Shown one piece after another: positions 46,196 to 56,500 of a stretch of 64,000 nucleotides of DNA. The first letter of the stretch is position 1, and every line of letters begins with the position of its first letter. The DNA comes from Vallitalea guaymasensis (GTDB taxonomy: Bacteria; Bacillota; Clostridia; Lachnospirales; Vallitaleaceae), in assembly GCF_018141425.1 (NCBI RefSeq), contig NZ_CP058561.1, positions 1,178,001 to 1,242,000 on the forward strand. Reading direction: 5' to 3'. The notes under the pieces are model-generated. The model searched no databases. It was not told where the DNA came from and worked only from the letters and a program-made list of their open reading frames with translations. Position numbers and translations under genes: made by a program.

Positions 46196-47236
46196 ATGAA
46201 TAGCAAAAAACTACCCATTAGTAGTACTCCAATTATTGGCTATGTAGTCCATGCATTCCCATTATCAATAATTTTTAATTACGATAAGTGTATGCCCTGG
46301 TTTTCTTGTAACTATATTCAATTGATATGTCGTACTACCCTAAGAAATAATTTTTTTGACTTTTTCACATTATGTACTGCAACTGAAATCCCTTGGGTTG
46401 GTTCTATATATCCTGGTATACCGTGGCTTAATACTCATTCAATAGATAATTACACATTAATTGATTGTAATATAAATATAAACCGATCAATTATTAATTC
46501 ATTAATGCGAGATAACTATATAGTTTGTCATCTTGATGAATACTATGTTCCAAACAGACCTACATACCAAAAAGAACACTTTTTCCATGAAAATATGATT
46601 TATGGTTTTGATAATGATAAAAAGGAATATGATATATTAGGTTTTGATAGTAAGGGTATTTTCAACAGTACCAAAATAAGTTATGATGAATTTGAACAAG
46701 CTTCAAGTGACCTAGCTACACATAATCATGATATAAAACTTTTACATATAAAAGATGATTTTACATATGATTTAGATTTGAATTGCATAAAAAATTCATT
46801 ACTTGATTACCTTAATGGTGAAAACTCTAGCAGTAAGTATACTATACTAAGAAACCCTACTACAGACTTTGCATATGGAATTGATATATATGAGCAACTA
46901 ATTAAATATCTCAAATTATTGCACAATAATGTAGGGGTAAATGATATTAGACCTTTCCATTTATTATGGGAACATAAAAAATGTATGGTAATAAGAATAG
47001 AATATCTCATGAAAAAATATACTGGAACTGTATGTGATTTAGAAGCAATTAAAGATGAATATATCACTATTCAGCAAATCTGCTTTTCAATACGTAACTT
47101 ATTCTTGAAATTTAATATGACAAAACGCGTTGAAATAATAGAAAAAATCATACCTTTATTAGAAGATGTTTGTGATAGAGAACAGAGTATCATACCTAGA
47201 TTTATTACAGAAATAGAACGTTTAGAAAAAGCCTGA
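46196..47236 (+). CDS. BtrH-like N-terminal domain protein of the biosynthetic cluster
   Basis: The 346-aa protein carries a papain-like, peptidase-C39-like fold with VCHLDEYYVPNRPTYQKEHFFHENMIYGFDNDKKEYDILGFD (residues about 105-150). This His-rich D(E)YY...P...H..H..(I)(Y)G segment is the pattern of BtrH N-terminal domains. In butirosin synthesis BtrH transfers an acyl group from an acyl carrier protein to the sugar product. An N-terminal region rich in aromatics and a helical C-terminus complete it. It is transcribed toward the minus-strand cluster from its own promoter. Acyl transfer or release of the polyketide product is a reasonable but unproven role. Confidence 0.6.
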   Translation: MNSKKLPISSTPIIGYVVHAFPLSIIFNYDKCMPWFSCNYIQLICRTTLRNNFFDFFTLCTATEIPWVGSIYPGIPWLNTHSIDNYTLIDCNININRSIINSLMRDNYIVCHLDEYYVPNRPTYQKEHFFHENMIYGFDNDKKEYDILGFDSKGIFNSTKISYDEFEQASSDLATHNHDIKLLHIKDDFTYDLDLNCIKNSLLDYLNGENSSSKYTILRNPTTDFAYGIDIYEQLIKYLKLLHNNVGVNDIRPFHLLWEHKKCMVIRIEYLMKKYTGTVCDLEAIKDEYITIQQICFSIRNLFLKFNMTKRVEIIEKIIPLLEDVCDREQSIIPRFITEIERLEKA

Positions 47237-47246
47237 TACTATAATA

Positions 47247-47304
47247 AGGGACTGTGGATATTATAATACCTCTTCCATAATGGATATATTATATAACAGT
47301 CCCT
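47247..47304. terminator. Shared terminator of the two BtrH-like genes
   Basis: AGGGACTGT (47247-47255) and ACAGTCCCT (47296-47304) form a 9-bp outer stem, with a partly paired AT-rich interior (TATTATAAT against ATATTATA). It lies between convergent stop codons. Confidence 0.6.
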
Positions 47305-47345
47305 CTACTTCCAATCTCTTTGTAATAATTATTGTTATTACCATA

Positions 47346-48911
47346 TCACTCGTTCTTTTTTGCCATTGTGATAGAAAAAATATGCATATTGGGACAATAA
47401 GGCAACTCAATGCTTTTGATGATTTTACTGGAATCAACTGCTATACTAGTACCATATATGTGAACATCAAAATCATAACATTTTATTTTATTATCTTTAA
47501 TTACAGCACCCTCTCCTACCCAAGCTATCAAATCATTAAATCTAGGTGATTCACTTAGCCAAGAAGTCAAGTATAATACCTTCTTCTCCTTAGTACCATC
47601 ATTGTAATTAATTATAATATCGTTTGAATGACTACCAATATCACAACACCCTAGTATAAAAATACTATCATAGCTGGTTTCATCTATTTGATCTATATCT
47701 AGCACTTGTGAATAACATTCAATATTGTCACATGTTTCATTTACATACTTAGGCAATCTAAATTTCATATTTTCTATTTCTAATACATCTATTTCTAGAT
47801 TCTCATTCACCACTAAAAATCTATCATCTCCTATCACATTAGGATAATACGTTTGATTCTCAATATATCCAATAGCATTATTATTAAAATGTGAGGTAAT
47901 ATCTAAATATTGATACTTACTGAATTCATATTTCTTATAATGGGTATATGGAACAAATGGTTTTATAGGCTCATCATCTAAAATCTTATATAACTCATCA
48001 ATGATTTCTTTTTCAAAACTAGCTACTTCCTCTATCTTCTTGGCAACTTTATCAATGTAATCTGATGAATTCTCAATATAGTTAGATTTAATAAGCATCC
48101 CATAGACCATACTCCATACATTAGATACATATATTAACCTATCTATTATGAATTTTAGATCATTAATTTCATATTGTTCCATCAAACACATTAGTGAGAG
48201 TGCGAATCGCCGTCTATTACGGTATACTTCTCCAAGTTTTGAGATTATTGGTGAAACAGATATCATATCTTTATATGGTTCAATCTCTTTTTTAACATCA
48301 AAACTCTTTTTAACGTCCCTAGAAAATTCAATAATACAATGAATCATATTATATTTATTTATACACTTCAATTCTTTTTTTATTAAAGATTTCCAATCTA
48401 GTTTCTTGACTTGTTGTTTTTGCTCAAATGTCAGAAATAATGAATTCCCTTCTGCAAAATCTTTATAAGGCAAAGCTACTTTTTTATTTATAACATATGA
48501 ATCTATACAATAAATATTCTCATCATCCATATCAGTTACAATACAAAAATGATCTGAATGTCTTACTTTGTAGCTTCTAATAATCCAGTGGCAATAATAT
48601 ATATCCATTTTTATAACAACTGGTTTATCTTGTTTGATTTGATCCCGTATAAAATCTATCTTTTCAGATAATGTATTTTTAACAACAATATTAGTATCTA
48701 ATCCATGATATTTATGTAAATATGCCCATTTTAGAGAGTATAATGCAATCTTATCTCCAAGACTTTCCCATTCTTGATTATTATTATAAAGAAAGCGCCA
48801 TGCGTCTATAAACATTAACCTATATTCACACTTTATATATTTAGATATTGCAGCTATCAACATATCCAAACAATCATATGCTGGATTCTCCTCAATCACA
48901 ATATTCATCAT
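47346..48911 (-). CDS. Second BtrH-like protein of the cluster (521 aa)
   Basis: Residues about 1-175 contain the BtrH_N-like core: NPAYDCLDMLIAAISKYIKC, then KPVVIKMDIYYCHWIIRSYKVRHSDHFCIVTDMDDENIYCIDSYV, where the YY and HxDH-type residues align with the plus-strand gene. A helical middle and a C-terminal beta-rich region (about 340-521, NNAIGYIENQTYYPNVIG onward) are extra. AAGGA precedes the ATG. It is the last minus-strand gene of the cluster, 82 bp after the amino acid:carrier ligase. Possible roles are chain release or amide/ester transfer. The C-terminal half is unrecognised. Confidence 0.55.
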   Translation of the reverse strand: MMNIVIEENPAYDCLDMLIAAISKYIKCEYRLMFIDAWRFLYNNNQEWESLGDKIALYSLKWAYLHKYHGLDTNIVVKNTLSEKIDFIRDQIKQDKPVVIKMDIYYCHWIIRSYKVRHSDHFCIVTDMDDENIYCIDSYVINKKVALPYKDFAEGNSLFLTFEQKQQVKKLDWKSLIKKELKCINKYNMIHCIIEFSRDVKKSFDVKKEIEPYKDMISVSPIISKLGEVYRNRRRFALSLMCLMEQYEINDLKFIIDRLIYVSNVWSMVYGMLIKSNYIENSSDYIDKVAKKIEEVASFEKEIIDELYKILDDEPIKPFVPYTHYKKYEFSKYQYLDITSHFNNNAIGYIENQTYYPNVIGDDRFLVVNENLEIDVLEIENMKFRLPKYVNETCDNIECYSQVLDIDQIDETSYDSIFILGCCDIGSHSNDIIINYNDGTKEKKVLYLTSWLSESPRFNDLIAWVGEGAVIKDNKIKCYDFDVHIYGTSIAVDSSKIIKSIELPYCPNMHIFSITMAKKNE

Positions 48912-48993
48912 TTGTATCCTTCCTCTCTGGTATTATATCTAATAATTCCATCATTATCTTGAGTTCTTCTCTCTTCAATTCCTCTACCAGAAA

Positions 48994-49797
48994 TTACTTC
49001 TCATTTATCCACTTAATTAATCTTAACCATCTTTCATGTCCAACACCTACACAACCTGTAACAATCTCATTACTATTATCAAAATTATATGTCTTACTGA
49101 ACTTTGTACCATGATAATTAAATGAAGCAAGAGCAATTTCCCTTTCATCAATATGAACAATCAATTCTCGTTTCATTTGATTCATTAACTGAAATTTTTT
49201 CCATGCTTTCAACTGGTTGGATGAACCAAAGAAATGATCAAAGGCTGGTTGTACAACTGCATCTTCATCTATAGTCAATACATACTGATACAACCACTTT
49301 TCAAATTGTTCTAAGGATTCCCTGACATATGACTCTGATCCAATAAAAATACACTCTCTTACATTGAATTCCCAAAAATGCTGTAATCCATCATGCTTTC
49401 CCCCTTCATATCGATACACTTTTCCTTTTCCTGTAAGGCACATTGATTCTGATATGACTTGGTTTTCAAACATTGGGTAAACATGAAGACAGGCGGCAGG
49501 AGTCAAATATAGCCCACTTAGTTGTGACGTTTCATCTGTAATTTCTCTCTCTGCTTCAATTTGTTCATAGTGGTCTGGATGAGCAACTGCGACTGCAGTT
49601 AATTGATGTCTATTTTTACCAAAATATCCGCTTTTCTCCAATATATCTCTTCTTATAAAAGAGGGTATTATAATATTCTTTGCCTTGAATATCTTTAAGA
49701 ATTCACAGATTTTGTTATCTAACTCTTCAATATAACTGCAATCCTTCTCATCCAAGCAAAAGTATTCATTGTATAATATACTACGATTGTTATTCAT
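48994..49797 (-). CDS. Amino acid:[carrier protein] ligase (class II aaRS-like)
   Basis: This 267-aa protein keeps the class II synthetase core without a tRNA-binding domain. Motif 2 is KVYRYEGGKHDGLQHFWEFNVREC (Arg129, Glu131) and motif 3 is GVGHERWLRLI (Arg256). LTPAACLHVYP near Cys103, an acidic residue in motif 2 and Cys249 before motif 3 correspond to the Cys-Glu-Cys zinc site of SerRS-like amino acid:carrier protein ligases, which load Gly, Ala or similar onto a phosphopantetheine arm. The cluster also encodes a stand-alone carrier and a terminal condensation domain with no adenylation domain, which fits this role. The amino acid used is not readable with confidence. Confidence 0.7.
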   Translation of the reverse strand: MNNNRSILYNEYFCLDEKDCSYIEELDNKICEFLKIFKAKNIIIPSFIRRDILEKSGYFGKNRHQLTAVAVAHPDHYEQIEAEREITDETSQLSGLYLTPAACLHVYPMFENQVISESMCLTGKGKVYRYEGGKHDGLQHFWEFNVRECIFIGSESYVRESLEQFEKWLYQYVLTIDEDAVVQPAFDHFFGSSNQLKAWKKFQLMNQMKRELIVHIDEREIALASFNYHGTKFSKTYNFDNSNEIVTGCVGVGHERWLRLIKWINEK

Positions 49798-49832
49798 GTA
49801 AAAACCTCTCTTTCTCTCTACAGCTTTTAGGC

Positions 49833-51446
49833 TTATATGTTTATAATTCGATCAGCAATAGCCAATGTAGATTCTCTATGTGTAATGGCAATAACACATT
49901 TCCCTTGATTCTTGAGCTCTTTTAATGTCTCCAGGATAATCTTTTCTGATACACTGTCCAAGGCAGCAGTAGGTTCATCCAAAACAATGACAGACGCTTC
50001 TTTTAATAGACTTCTGGCTATGGCAACTCTCTGCTTCTGCCCACCTGATAGATTCATCCCTTCTGTCCCAACTTCATAATCAATATCCAGCTCTTTATGG
50101 ATAGCAGCCTTAGATAAAGCATCAACTATTTGCTCCCTTGTTGCATCAAAATCTCCATACAGGATATTATCAAGTACTGTCCCTTCAAACATATCAGCCC
50201 TTTCTGGTACATATGCAACTTCTTTTCTCAATTCTTGAATGGAGAAATCTTTTATATTAACACCTTTATATAATATCCTACCATTATAATCTACAAACCC
50301 AAGCAATGCTTTGATGAGGCTTGACTTACCACAGCCACTTTGCCCTGAAAACATAACTATTTCACCTTTAGAGAATTCTAGAGAGATGTTATCTAATACA
50401 CATTTTTCCCCATAGAGTAATCTCACATTTTCATACTTTAACAAAGGCTCATTTTCATTATGTAAAGAAGGCTTAATTCCATTATTCTCATCTTCAATAT
50501 CCATAATGTCTAAGACACGGTCTAATGATATTTCATGGGATTTGAAGTTGGAAACAGCCCAACCAAATCCTGATATATGAATTACGATATCCTTACATAA
50601 TTGAGTTATTAAAATTACTTCTGGAATAGATATATAACCCCATGCACTAAACAGGCATGCCACAGGTATCATAAGAGTTGAACATATATAAGAAAATAAA
50701 TCTAATGTAATTATTTTATAAGATTCCATTCTCCCCATCTTATCCTCAACTGATTTTAAGTGCTCTGCTTTATCTTGTAACTTGGAACTTATTTTTTTCT
50801 CAGCATTGATTAGGCGGATACTCATTTTACCTCGCACTGTGTTCTGATATAGATTCATGAAATCGGCCTCACCGTCTAAGTGCATTCGATTCAGTTTTTT
50901 ATGGTACTTTACAAAATACTTGTTGAAGAAAATAATTAAAATACCTATTATTAAGACCATTATCCCAATATAGATATTAACTAGAATGATGGATGCTATA
51001 TATCCTAAACCAACGATAATGGGGTAAATGGATAGTACAACATCATCTGTCACCATAGCTGCTGCTAGATCTGAGTCTGTGTTATATCTTGTCAACGCTT
51101 CTCCATTATCATAGATGGATGTTTTTGATATAGGTCCATTCTGTAGTTTATTATAGATTTCTTGTTGTATGTTGGTTCGTGCAGATAAACGAAATTGTTT
51201 TATTAAAAACGCTGTTATGTATTCAAGTAGATTGGCTATTAATAAACCTACAAAGACAAACCCTAAGAGTAATGCAATATGTTTTATAGTAATACTTTTA
51301 TCTTCAAGTTTTTCCACATATAATTCAAATCCATAGGCATAAATTAAGCGAGCAACCAAAGTCGTCACTGGATAACCCAATATACCAACAATCCATAATA
51401 TTGGATGTTGTTTAATAATTCTTATCATTTTTTTAATAGCTTTCAT
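49833..51446 (-). CDS. ABC exporter half-transporter (membrane plus ATPase)
   Basis: The 537-aa protein has six membrane helices in an ABC_membrane domain (residues about 15-300) and a C-terminal ATPase: Walker A FSGQSGCGKSSLIKALLGF, signature NLSGGQKQRVAIARSLL, Walker B VIVLDEPTAALD and ITHRESTLA. ATG 51446 has AGAGG at a better spacing than ATG 51452. It follows a second half-transporter by 35 bp, so the two probably form a heterodimer that exports the product of the upstream PKS. Confidence 0.9.
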   Translation of the reverse strand: MKAIKKMIRIIKQHPILWIVGILGYPVTTLVARLIYAYGFELYVEKLEDKSITIKHIALLLGFVFVGLLIANLLEYITAFLIKQFRLSARTNIQQEIYNKLQNGPISKTSIYDNGEALTRYNTDSDLAAAMVTDDVVLSIYPIIVGLGYIASIILVNIYIGIMVLIIGILIIFFNKYFVKYHKKLNRMHLDGEADFMNLYQNTVRGKMSIRLINAEKKISSKLQDKAEHLKSVEDKMGRMESYKIITLDLFSYICSTLMIPVACLFSAWGYISIPEVILITQLCKDIVIHISGFGWAVSNFKSHEISLDRVLDIMDIEDENNGIKPSLHNENEPLLKYENVRLLYGEKCVLDNISLEFSKGEIVMFSGQSGCGKSSLIKALLGFVDYNGRILYKGVNIKDFSIQELRKEVAYVPERADMFEGTVLDNILYGDFDATREQIVDALSKAAIHKELDIDYEVGTEGMNLSGGQKQRVAIARSLLKEASVIVLDEPTAALDSVSEKIILETLKELKNQGKCVIAITHRESTLAIADRIINI

Positions 51447-51487
51447 ATACATGTACCTCTCTTATTATTCATGTTTAGAACTATATG

Positions 51488-53218
51488 TTACATTTCTGCA
51501 AACATCATTCCATACTCTTCATTCTTTTCCATAAGTTCCATATGTGGCGCATATCCAGCTATTCTAGCATCTTTTATAAATAAAACCCGGTCAAATCGCT
51601 CAAAATCAATTCCACTATGACAAATTACAATAAAGGTCTTATCTTTTAAATCATCTAAAAATATATCCATAATCCTATTGGTATTATCTTCGTCCAAAGC
51701 TGATGTGGGCTCATCGCAAATATAAACCTGGCTATCTTTCAAAAATGCCCTTGCTATATTAACCCTCTGGTCTTGACCATTAGATAGCATATGGCTTCCA
51801 GTACCAATAACCGTATCTAGTCCATTTTCCAAAGTAGCTATGTATTCATTTAACTGTGCCTTAGTTACAGCCCTTTTCACATCAGTTGTTTTCTTATTTT
51901 CATCAACTATACGGACATTATTACCAATAGTATCATCTAGTATAAAACTCTCTTGAGTAACTACAGCTATATTCTCATAATATCTCTTCTTACTCATATT
52001 ATTAATAGGCTGCCCCATGAATTCTATGGAACCTTCCTGTGGTTCATAGAGATTACACAACAGCTTTAATAAAGTGGATTTACCACAACCGCTTTTTCCA
52101 ACAATAGCTATCTTTTCACCTTTATTTATACTAAAACTAATATTTTTTAATATATAACTATCAGTATAGCAAAAAGATAGATTTTTTATTTCATATGCAA
52201 TATTGCTAGGATTATTGTTATTAATATTTTCTTTCGACTCTTCTTGCTCCTCTTTATTATCCTTTAAGTCTAATATGCTATTTACTCGATCTATGGATGC
52301 TCTAACATTTTGATAATTAGCAGGTATTGATTGAAGAATAGTTATTCCTTGTCCAACTATATCCATTAAAAAAAGCATAGATACCAATTGTCCTAATTGC
52401 AATGTACCATTAATGATATTTTTAGCTCCAATGCCCAACACTAATAAAAATCCAAAATAACCATTCATAGCAGCATAATAATTCATCATTCTGTTAAATA
52501 AGTAAGTTTTGCGCTCTGATTTTTTTAAGTTACTCAGCTTGATTTTATTATCATCCATGAATTTTTTTTCCATATTATATGCCTTGATCATCATTCTGAA
52601 ATTCAAAGAATTTATGAAATAGTTGATTACTTGTCCTTTGTTATCTCTTTCCTTCATGGTAAGAGGATATATTCTTTTTGCCCAAATATTATTCAATAAT
52701 AGGGTAATAAGCAACAAGCCTATAATTGCTACTAAATCAATAAGAGTCCAACTTGTATAAAACATATAGAATATATATATAATACATAATCCCAATTTTA
52801 TAGGCAATTCTCCTAACAGAAATAGGGTATCAAACCATTTTATAAATCCATCAACATCTGTAGACATGATAGATAATATTTTCTTATCATCCTTTGCTTC
52901 AAGTTCTTTATAATCAGAGTAGCATATTTTCTCGGCTACCATTTTCCTTAATCGATACAAAAATCTGTTCTTTACTCTAAAAGATATCCTTTTTTTTATG
53001 AAGCTTGTTAGAACTCTAATGATAACTGCTGCACCAATGATAATAGTATTTCTGACAATTTCTTCATGACTTGCTACATCAATAACAACACCTATCTCAT
53101 AGGTATAAAAAAGCTGTGACAAAGCTGCAATAAATGCTCCTATAAAAACCACTACCAGCATTCTTTTATAGCTTTTACCGTATATTCTCGCTATATTACG
53201 ATTTACTCTTTTTTTCAT
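51488..53218 (-). CDS. ABC exporter half-transporter, partner
   Basis: The 576-aa protein has the same plan: six membrane helices (about 20-300) and ATPase motifs GKSGCGKSTLLKLLCNL, then LSNGQDQRVNIARAFL and VYICDEPTSALDEDN. The signature is LSNGQ rather than LSGGQ, so one of the two composite ATP sites of the heterodimer may be weak, as in many asymmetric exporters. ATG 53218 follows GAGGGG. It lies just downstream of the carrier protein gene with a hairpin between. Confidence 0.88.
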   Translation of the reverse strand: MKKRVNRNIARIYGKSYKRMLVVVFIGAFIAALSQLFYTYEIGVVIDVASHEEIVRNTIIIGAAVIIRVLTSFIKKRISFRVKNRFLYRLRKMVAEKICYSDYKELEAKDDKKILSIMSTDVDGFIKWFDTLFLLGELPIKLGLCIIYIFYMFYTSWTLIDLVAIIGLLLITLLLNNIWAKRIYPLTMKERDNKGQVINYFINSLNFRMMIKAYNMEKKFMDDNKIKLSNLKKSERKTYLFNRMMNYYAAMNGYFGFLLVLGIGAKNIINGTLQLGQLVSMLFLMDIVGQGITILQSIPANYQNVRASIDRVNSILDLKDNKEEQEESKENINNNNPSNIAYEIKNLSFCYTDSYILKNISFSINKGEKIAIVGKSGCGKSTLLKLLCNLYEPQEGSIEFMGQPINNMSKKRYYENIAVVTQESFILDDTIGNNVRIVDENKKTTDVKRAVTKAQLNEYIATLENGLDTVIGTGSHMLSNGQDQRVNIARAFLKDSQVYICDEPTSALDEDNTNRIMDIFLDDLKDKTFIVICHSGIDFERFDRVLFIKDARIAGYAPHMELMEKNEEYGMMFAEM

Positions 53219-53247
53219 ATACACCCCTCTTACCTATCATTGTTAGT

Positions 53248-53300
53248 AAGCTGTGTTCCTTAGTTGAATATCTATCCAATGTTATTAAAGAACACAGCTT
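53248..53300 (-). other. Hairpin between carrier and exporter genes
   Basis: AAGCTGTGTTC and GAACACAGCTT are perfect 11-bp arms with a 31-nt loop. No T tract follows on the minus strand, so it is more likely an RNA-processing or stability element than a terminator. Confidence 0.5.
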
Positions 53301-53313
53301 GGGATACAATTAT

Positions 53314-53562
53314 TTAACTTTTTTCTTTATTCCTTATAACTAAATCGATAATACTTGTTACGTCTGAATAATTTTCCATATTATAGTCTTCGTAAGATAC
53401 CTCTAGGTCAAAATTTTCTTCTATGAATAATATGAGCTCAACAACAAAAATGGAACTAAATTCATTAATGGATTCTAGCTGAGTTGTTTCTGTAATCTCT
53501 TCTGATTGAAGCTTCTCTCTAACATACTCTAATAGTTTATCTTTAATTTCATCTCTATTCAT
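53314..53562 (-). CDS. Stand-alone acyl/peptidyl carrier protein
   Basis: The 82-aa protein has the four-helix carrier fold: DEIKDKLLEYVREKL, then INEFSSIFVVELILFIEENFDLEVSYEDY, then a last helix DVTSIIDLVIRNKE. Ser37 in EFSSIFVVEL aligns with the phosphopantetheine Ser of the G-x-DSL-x-x-VEL motif; the usual preceding Asp is Ser here. ATG 53562 is chosen because AGGAG lies 7 nt upstream. It starts just after the megasynthase stop. It is the natural partner of the amino acid:carrier ligase, supplying an aminoacyl thioester to the terminal condensation domain. Confidence 0.8.
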   Translation of the reverse strand: MNRDEIKDKLLEYVREKLQSEEITETTQLESINEFSSIFVVELILFIEENFDLEVSYEDYNMENYSDVTSIIDLVIRNKEKS

Positions 53563-53576
53563 ATTCATTCTCCTCA

Positions 53577-56500
53577 CTAAGCGGTGATAATATTTTTACC
53601 TTCTAATACATCAGTCACAATATCACCTATTTTCTCTTCTCCTTTTATTTTGGTAATATGACCTAATAGTGCTAGATACTTATCAATGAAATCATGAACC
53701 TTTTCTTCACTAAATTCATTGGAATAATCAACTTTCATGACTAAGAAAGAATTCTTATTGGTGATTTGTATATCAATATCGTATTTAGCAAAGCTAACTG
53801 GAAGGATTATATCCCCAGAACCTTTTCTTTCTCCTTCTACAATATCCATATTAGGGCTCTCATAATCAAACATGATATTAAATAGGTTGGAACTACCATC
53901 CTTATGGGTTTTTCTGTATTTTTCCACCATCCTATCATATGGATAGCATTGATTGGCTAAATCATTATTAATATTCTTTTTCATCTCAAGAATGAAATCA
54001 CTTAACAGCTTATCTGCCACTGGATAATTTCTCATTGGAAGAGTATTAGTAAACATTCCCACGATATTCATGACATCCTCATGTACTCGCCCTATACATG
54101 GAACACCTACAATTACGTCTTCACTGGAATCAAACATATGTATTACCAGATTAATACCCATTAGGAACATGGCAAATAACGAAGCATTATTCGTTTTAGC
54201 TACTTTTTCAAGGCTATTTATCAGTTCTTGATCCAAGGTCAGGCTAAAACTTCCAGATTGGTCTTGTTTATCCTGGGACTCAAAATCTTGAAGATAGTTT
54301 TCTCGTACATAACCCTTCAAACGTTCATCCCAATATCCTTCCATCTTGTTATATTCTGTTGATTGTACGAAATCTTTCTCATATTCAATATAGTGTTTAT
54401 ATTGATATGTAGCTTCAGCTAATGGTGATTCAGTTATGATATCATTAAGCTCTCTATTAATAATACTAGATGAGTAACCATCAATAATAATATGATGCAT
54501 ATCAAAAAATAGCACACAACCACCATTCCCCAGTTCAATGACCGACACCTTAAAGAGCGGAGCTTTACCTAAATTAAATTCTGTTAGTAATTCATTATAG
54601 TCAATATCATTTATATCCTCTTGATAATAATAAGATATATCCGGTTCAATATCTTCTTCAACCCTTTGACATATGGATTTACCATTAAAATAGAAACTTG
54701 TTCTAAGGACATCATGTCGATCCATTAGAGTCTTAATACAATGGTATGCATTTTCTTTTGATTCCATTTTATCCAGCTTGAATGCGAATGGATTATTGTA
54801 TATCTTTTTATTTTTACTTCTCTTATAAACCACATACATTCTCTTTTGAGCGTAGCTTAATTCGCCTGTCCACTGGGAATCTAAATATTTACTTAGGATA
54901 CCTGTTTCCTCTTTTTCTTCTTTCCCAACTGTCTTCTTCATTAACTCATCATGAATAAACTCTGACAAAGTATATATTGATGTATATTCAAAGAGATTTG
55001 CCACATTGACAATATCTGAATATAGGTTGTCAATATACCCATGCATCCTAGTTAATAGAATAGAATCTCCGCCCATTTCAAAGAAGTTATCATAAATATC
55101 AATATCATCATATCCTAGTATTTTTGAATATATCTTACATAAGTTATCCTGTATATCTTCTATTTCGTTAGAAATCACTTTATTATCAATATTTAATTCA
55201 TCTATCATATCTAGATGGCTAGTTTTTTCGCTATGTGGAAGAATTAGCAATTTCCCTTTTTTAACTTGGGCTACTTCAAATCCATCTTCAGTCAGTATAC
55301 GATCACCTTTATGTCTATTCATATAGATTTTCTTTAGATGATCCATCTTCTCTTGAATATCCTCTGAAATCCTATTTCGGCTATAATCACTTATAACTAA
55401 TAAATTCTCATTGATATTATACTGTCCAATAATTACTTTTCTCACCGGACTCTGTAACAGTCTGTCAAGATAATAGATGGCTTGGGAAGTAGTGATGGCT
55501 TTTGTAATGGTATCCACATTAATACCATATCTCACGGACATACCCGTTTCCTTCCATGAAACCCAATTAATAACATAAGTTCTGTCACCTCTAGCATTTC
55601 GATAATCAACAAAGGCATCTAAATAAGAGTTAGCACCTACATAATCACTTTGACCTGCTTCTCCTGAAAAAGTAACTGCCGAAGAATAAAGCATTATAAA
55701 ATCTAATTTCTCATCCTTAGTTAATTGATCAATTATCCAAGTTCCTCTCACCTTAGGAGCTAATACCTGTGCAAATTCCTCTTTTTCCTTTCTTAGTATA
55801 TAACCAGCACCAGCAATTCCAGCTGAGTGGAAAATACCATGAACCCTACCTACTTCTTCCTTTATCTGTTGATAGACCTGTTTCATGCCTTCATAATCCG
55901 AAATATCTACAGCATAAATGAGTACTCTAACACCATTTTCTTCGATTTCTCTTAGAATAGCAGTTTTCTTTTTATGCTCATCACTTAGGTCAGGGGAATT
56001 CCACTCTTCTCTAGGAAGAAAACCACTCCGTCCTAGTAAGGTAACACTACTACATCCTTTTACCGACAGATATTTTGCGGTTTCAATACCTATATCTCCT
56101 AATCCACCTGTGACTATATAGTTACCATCTTCTCTAATGATATCACCCTGTGGCATGACTGTTTCTTCTGTAAAGCATTCCACATATCTAATACCTTCTC
56201 TAAATCCAACAAGATAAAGTTTTCTATCCTTCGTAAGAATTTCATCTACTGCCAATGGCATATCCTGAGCATCTTGTATGTCTATTGCTCTACATTCAAT
56301 ATTAGGATATTCTTGTTCAATGACCTTACCAATACTTAGCACTACAGCATTTTCAGGATATAATACCTTTTCCTTCTTAGATATACTATAAGCACATTGT
56401 GACAGAATGATTAATTCAAGATTCTTGCTATAATGTGTATTTATCATGGCTTTGATTAGATTAATAATATGATAAAAACCATTATCTAAACTCTCTTCAA

